From Chryseosolibacter histidinae (GTDB lineage: Bacteria; Bacteroidota; Bacteroidia; Cytophagales; Cyclobacteriaceae), in the NCBI RefSeq assembly GCF_018598225.1, contig NZ_JAHESF010000026.1:1-64000 (forward strand): a stretch of DNA of 64,000 nt, read 5' to 3'. Of the stretch, positions 61,321 through 64,000 are shown one piece after another; position 1 is the first letter of the stretch, and each line of letters starts with the position of its first letter. Both the position numbers and the translations under genes were made by a program. The notes under the pieces are model-generated. The model was not told the DNA's origin and did no database searches. It was given only the letters and a program-made list of their open reading frames with translations.

Positions 61321-61878
61321 CTAGATCTTGTTCTTTTCCTTGATAAATTCTCCCTCTGGCGTAAAGAACAATGTCTTTTTATCTTTGCCTTTGACCACAT
61401 TTACCTGGAAGTACTCCTTCTCCGTTCTTTTGTCTACCACTTTCAGGCATTTGTATTTGTTGGATGTGATCTGGTAACCCGCGTAGTCGCCGCTGGTTGC
61501 CGCGGTGGCGATGTTGGGAGGCAGCTTCAGGTCGACACCTTCTATCTTCAGCACTTTAAGCTGGCCTTCGTTGTCATACAGGCAATAAATGAATCCACCT
61601 TTTTTTCCTTTCAGCCTTACCGTATAATATTCGTGGTTTCCCTCCCTGATCTTTTTTTCGAGGGCCTGGCCCCATTCGGTATCTACCATCTCTCCTGAGT
61701 TGAGGTAGTACTGAACGGCCGCGGTGTTGTCAGGGAAATCTTTCTTCACTGCTTCAACAATGGCCGCGGGGGTCTCGCCGGCGGAAACCTTTTTGGAATA
61801 GATCGTAACATCATCCTGGGCATACGCACCGGCATTCGCCACCAGGATCAACAACATGAGCATATTTGAACTTTTCAT
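61321..61878 (-). CDS. Periplasmic PepSY-like hypothetical protein
   Basis: 185 residues with a signal peptide ending at AYAQD (about residue 21). The mature part starts with ETPAAIVEAVKKDFPDNTAAVQYYL, a helix typical of the beta-lactamase-inhibitor-like PepSY (PF11396-type) proteins of Bacteroidota, then strands (EYYTVRLKGKKGGFIYCLYDNEGQL, YFQVNVVKGKDKKTLFFTPEGEFI). Function unknown. It is the last gene of a minus-strand pair with the Spy/CpxP-like gene, 14 bases downstream of it. Confidence 0.65.
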   Translation of the reverse strand: MKSSNMLMLLILVANAGAYAQDDVTIYSKKVSAGETPAAIVEAVKKDFPDNTAAVQYYLNSGEMVDTEWGQALEKKIREGNHEYYTVRLKGKKGGFIYCLYDNEGQLKVLKIEGVDLKLPPNIATAATSGDYAGYQITSNKYKCLKVVDKRTEKEYFQVNVVKGKDKKTLFFTPEGEFIKEKNKI

Positions 61879-61892
61879 AGCTATAAAAAAAT

Positions 61893-62288
61893 TTAAGGTT
61901 GATTATTATTCCGACCGGTCGCATACCATCCAGAAGCCTTTTGTTGTTCCCATTCGGCCTGATAGACAACAAACTGCTGTTCTGTAAGAATGAACTTCAG
62001 CTCATGGTCGCGCGCCTCGTACAGGCGATAGGCATGCTGGAATTTGGCATACCGGTCTGCATGGCTGGTGCGCAAGGAGTCGAACCGTATTGCATAACGC
62101 GCATCGAGTGCAGCAACCACAGAAGCCTGCTCATCCGTAAGGCAGAGACTGTCTTTCATCCATTTGACAGGCAGGCCCGGTTCGTTCAGGATCTTCACCG
62201 ATACGTATGATTGAGCCATCGACAGATGGCCACCGAGGAACAAAACAGCCAACATGACAACACATTTTACCTGTAAAGCTTTGATCAT
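61893..62288 (-). CDS. Small Spy/CpxP-like periplasmic protein
   Basis: 131 residues with a signal peptide ending at SMAQS. The mature part includes WMKDSLCLTDEQASVVAALDARYAIRFDSLR and LKFILTEQQFVVYQAEWEQQ; the L-T-(D/E)-x-Q motif at the start of two helices is the LTxxQ hallmark of Spy/CpxP envelope-stress chaperones. It is coupled to the PepSY-like gene. It may buffer misfolded envelope proteins from this porin-rich region. Confidence 0.65.
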   Translation of the reverse strand: MIKALQVKCVVMLAVLFLGGHLSMAQSYVSVKILNEPGLPVKWMKDSLCLTDEQASVVAALDARYAIRFDSLRTSHADRYAKFQHAYRLYEARDHELKFILTEQQFVVYQAEWEQQKASGWYATGRNNNQP

Positions 62289-62337
62289 ATTTTACGGCGC
62301 TGGTTTTTAACCGAAAGGTACACTGAACCTGTCGCCG

Positions 62338-62532
62338 TTATGAGTGCTTTACCGTGATACACCCGTGAAGGCCTGAAAGCATGATCACATGTGAACCACC
62401 GTCTTCAACTTCTTCAGCGACCGATCCCGTTGTAACTATGCTCCAGCAATCCGGGCAGGGTTCAATTGGGTAGTGGCGGGTAGGAGTAGCGGGGTTTTTC
62501 GCTGCTCCTGGCCCGCCCAGCCCTGAACCCAC
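62338..62532 (-). CDS. Possible small protein, GTG start
   Basis: 64 residues starting at a GTG 19 bases after the regulator gene's stop. It is rich in Gly/Pro at the N-terminus (GSGLGGPGAAKNPATPTRHY), then CPDCWSIVTT, an acidic middle and a C-terminal LHGCITVKHS. Codon use is reasonable. It could be a secreted peptide or peptide precursor, but there is no modification or export gene beside it. A chance frame in a 260-base gap cannot be excluded. Confidence 0.3.
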   Translation of the reverse strand: MGSGLGGPGAAKNPATPTRHYPIEPCPDCWSIVTTGSVAEEVEDGGSHVIMLSGLHGCITVKHS

Positions 62533-62551
62533 ACACAGGGTCCGGTGTTCT

Positions 62552-63442
62552 TTAAAATGCCTGCAAACCGAAGTACGATCTTTCCATCGCCTCCTTCTTA
62601 TTTTCGCCTTCCACGCCCGGGGTTTCGGCGCAGCAGCAACCTGCCATCACATCACTGACAGAAGGCACCACCTGGCTTACGATCTCCTCCTGCAGCTGAA
62701 ACAGGTCTATTGTTTCCGCGTCTTTCTTCTCTATGGTAGTTCCCCACAACTGGGCGCCCGTTTCGCAAAAGTTCAGAAGAATGTGTATCCGGAGATGTTT
62801 GTCGAACTGAACGCACCCCGTCAGGATAAATGACGCCTTCAGCAATACGCCCGCCTCCCGGATGTCTTTGAGCTTTTCAGCGATGTGATGGCTGGAGAAC
62901 GATGACACCACTGATAACGCGCGGTTGGCTGTGAAGCAGGTGCTCAGGTAAATATCCAGCCCACGAACAAACGAGCCGTGGGTCTTGTGCTCGCTGATAT
63001 CGTCAAACTCCAGCACGGCCAGCGTAGGCCTGGCAACACCCTCGTCATTTCCGCTCCAGGTCAGATACCTGGAGGCGCCCTGTGCCGGAGGTATGCCGTG
63101 CGTCAAAGACCGTTCAGTAAAGGTGGGTATGTAACTTCCTTTGGGCACAACGATCTGCACCTCGTCTTTATCGGCCCGCTCATAGTAATACTCCTTTAAA
63201 GCGCGACGCAGGCGCCCCGCGTGAATGCGCACGATGGAGTCGATCTGAGGATTAAAATCCGGATCCTTCTTCAGCGCGTTGACCGCAATGGTATACTCTT
63301 TCAGCTCATGGCTGCGACCCTCGAGCGTCTCGTTCACAATAAATGTGAGAAAACGCGTCAGCACAATTGAATCCGCGAAAGAGCGGGTTTTGAGGATGCG
63401 TTGGAGGTGCATCCGTACCTTTTCATTGGTAACAATTTCCAT
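62552..63442 (-). CDS. TolB/CadC-like regulator with N-terminal winged-helix-type domain
   Basis: 296 residues, cytoplasmic. The first 100 residues (LQRILKTRSFADSIVLTRFLTFIVNETLEG, LKEYTIAVNALKKDPDFNPQ, DSIVRIHAGRLRRALKEYYY, VPKGSYIPTF) are the domain found at the front of many TolB-like and adenylate-cyclase-linked proteins and thought to bind DNA. The second part (LAVLEFDDIS ... SFVRGLDIYLSTCF ... ILTGCVQFDKHLRIHILL) resembles the FlgO/TolB-N domain. The family usually ends with TPR repeats; here it stops early, with a Cys-rich GCCCAE near the end. It probably regulates neighbouring envelope genes. Confidence 0.7.
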   Translation of the reverse strand: MEIVTNEKVRMHLQRILKTRSFADSIVLTRFLTFIVNETLEGRSHELKEYTIAVNALKKDPDFNPQIDSIVRIHAGRLRRALKEYYYERADKDEVQIVVPKGSYIPTFTERSLTHGIPPAQGASRYLTWSGNDEGVARPTLAVLEFDDISEHKTHGSFVRGLDIYLSTCFTANRALSVVSSFSSHHIAEKLKDIREAGVLLKASFILTGCVQFDKHLRIHILLNFCETGAQLWGTTIEKKDAETIDLFQLQEEIVSQVVPSVSDVMAGCCCAETPGVEGENKKEAMERSYFGLQAF

Positions 63443-63651
63443 AGGTGATTGAAGTTTGAGATCCTTTTCAAAGCCAAGGGGGGTTGGTGCTCAACCGGCG
63501 ATACATGCATGCACGTTGTCAAATGCTCCCATTGCCCGCCGGGCTTATCTCAAAGCTAGATCAAGGCAAATGGAACACCTGCAAACATTTCACAAGGGCT
63601 GCCATCTTATAGGAATACATGGCCAGGTTTGTTTTTTTTGCCACGCTGGTT

Positions 63652-64000
63652 TCATCGCGATGCTGCTGCAGGTGCAAGATGGGTCAACGTATCCATTCGT
63701 GCATTCAGGCGCGACTGAAAATACAATTCCATTTGAATGAACCTGGAAGCGCGGCGGGCAGCAATAACAGGCTTCAGCCTTCTGTAGTAGTCACGGCAGA
63801 TGCGCTTATAGTTCACGCCGTTCAGCAGCATCTTTTTTGTCAGCATGTGCTGGCGGTTCTCCCGTGTGGTGCCCAGTGCCGCATGTTCGGCCGCCAGGTG
63901 CAGGCGCTCGTTGAACAGGGCTCTCCGGGTAGCCTCATACTGCTCATAGATCGTCCAGAACGCTCCGGCTTCGGCCTGCGTAATGTCCAGCAGATCGTAT
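63652..64000 (-). CDS. Small periplasmic helical protein, 5' end beyond window
   Basis: The C-terminal 115 residues are visible; the start lies past the right edge. The sequence FWTIYEQYEATRRALFNERLHLAAEH and RRLKPVIAARRASRFIQMELYFQSRLNARM parallels FWQLYDEYEGKRKALG and AAAQFYELEVYFLSAIR in the product of 60761-61225, so the two are paralogues about 3 kb apart and in opposite orientation. Probably another Spy/CpxP-like envelope protein. Confidence 0.65.
   Translation of the reverse strand, partial: YDLLDITQAEAGAFWTIYEQYEATRRALFNERLHLAAEHAALGTTRENRQHMLTKKMLLNGVNYKRICRDYYRRLKPVIAARRASRFIQMELYFQSRLNARMDTLTHLAPAAASR

Noticed and set aside
1-64000. CRISPR array
   Set aside because: No regularly spaced direct repeats of 24-40 bases and no cas-like genes were seen. 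The only repeated elements are the pairs and dyads listed.

Overview
The window looks like chromosomal DNA of a Bacteroidota bacterium, most likely of the Cytophagales/Chitinophagales type. It carries a SusC/SusD pair, many genes with MKK-type signal peptides and almost no Shine-Dalgarno sequences, DUF4136 and outer-membrane beta-barrel proteins, and an AraC-regulated dehydrogenase cassette. No complete rRNA or tRNA gene and no CRISPR array is visible.

Positions 1 to about 20,134 look like the right end of a genomic island. The stretch is AT-richer than the rest, is dominated by unrecognised genes, begins with what looks like the end of an IS21-type element, and stops exactly at a 27-base copy of the 3' end of a tRNA-Ser gene (20108-20134). 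That copy is followed by the terminator that would originally have followed the tRNA. The intact tRNA and any integrase would lie to the left, outside the window. Inside the island are: (a) a minus-strand operon of a PD-(D/E)XK-like nuclease and two small paralogous proteins (441-2597); (b) a regulatory block with several small helix-turn-helix proteins, two SpoIIAA-like paralogues and two 19-bp operator-like dyads (2698-5663); (c) a tightly packed plus-strand operon of about 16 genes (6740-16283) that reads like the structural and cell-entry module of a small tailless, possibly membrane-containing virus, but has no visible replication protein, packaging ATPase or integrase; (d) a three-gene block with a HEPN RNase-type motif, a putative AbiC-family membrane protein and an AlbA_2/Schlafen-type protein (16708-19930), which looks like phage defence.

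From 20.2 to 24.2 kb lie two copies of a roughly 120-bp repeat whose end imitates the tRNA 3' end. They flank an AraC-controlled cassette (a frameshifted SDR, a Tat-exported zinc alcohol dehydrogenase and a DUF2255 protein). A SusC/SusD nutrient uptake pair follows (24.6-29.3 kb). Next come a formaldehyde-dehydrogenase-like zinc enzyme with a membrane partner, a royal-jelly/Yellow-family protein, a second UvrA, and a PaoABC-type molybdenum aldehyde oxidoreductase (29.8-39.3 kb).

From 40 to 49 kb: a single-domain response regulator, an M28 peptidase, a two-component system divergent from a secreted cysteine-rich protein, and an RND efflux pump without its usual adaptor and outer-membrane partners. 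From 48.9 kb to the right edge the genes are mostly envelope proteins: a membrane-bound PAS-sigma54 activator, then a co-directional run with a DcaP-like porin, beta-barrels, a DUF4136 lipoprotein, an aspartase that carries a signal peptide, a type II asparaginase and an OprP-like porin. Together these suggest that asparagine is converted to aspartate and fumarate outside the cytoplasm. Small Spy/CpxP-like periplasmic proteins and a TolB/CadC-like regulator close the window.
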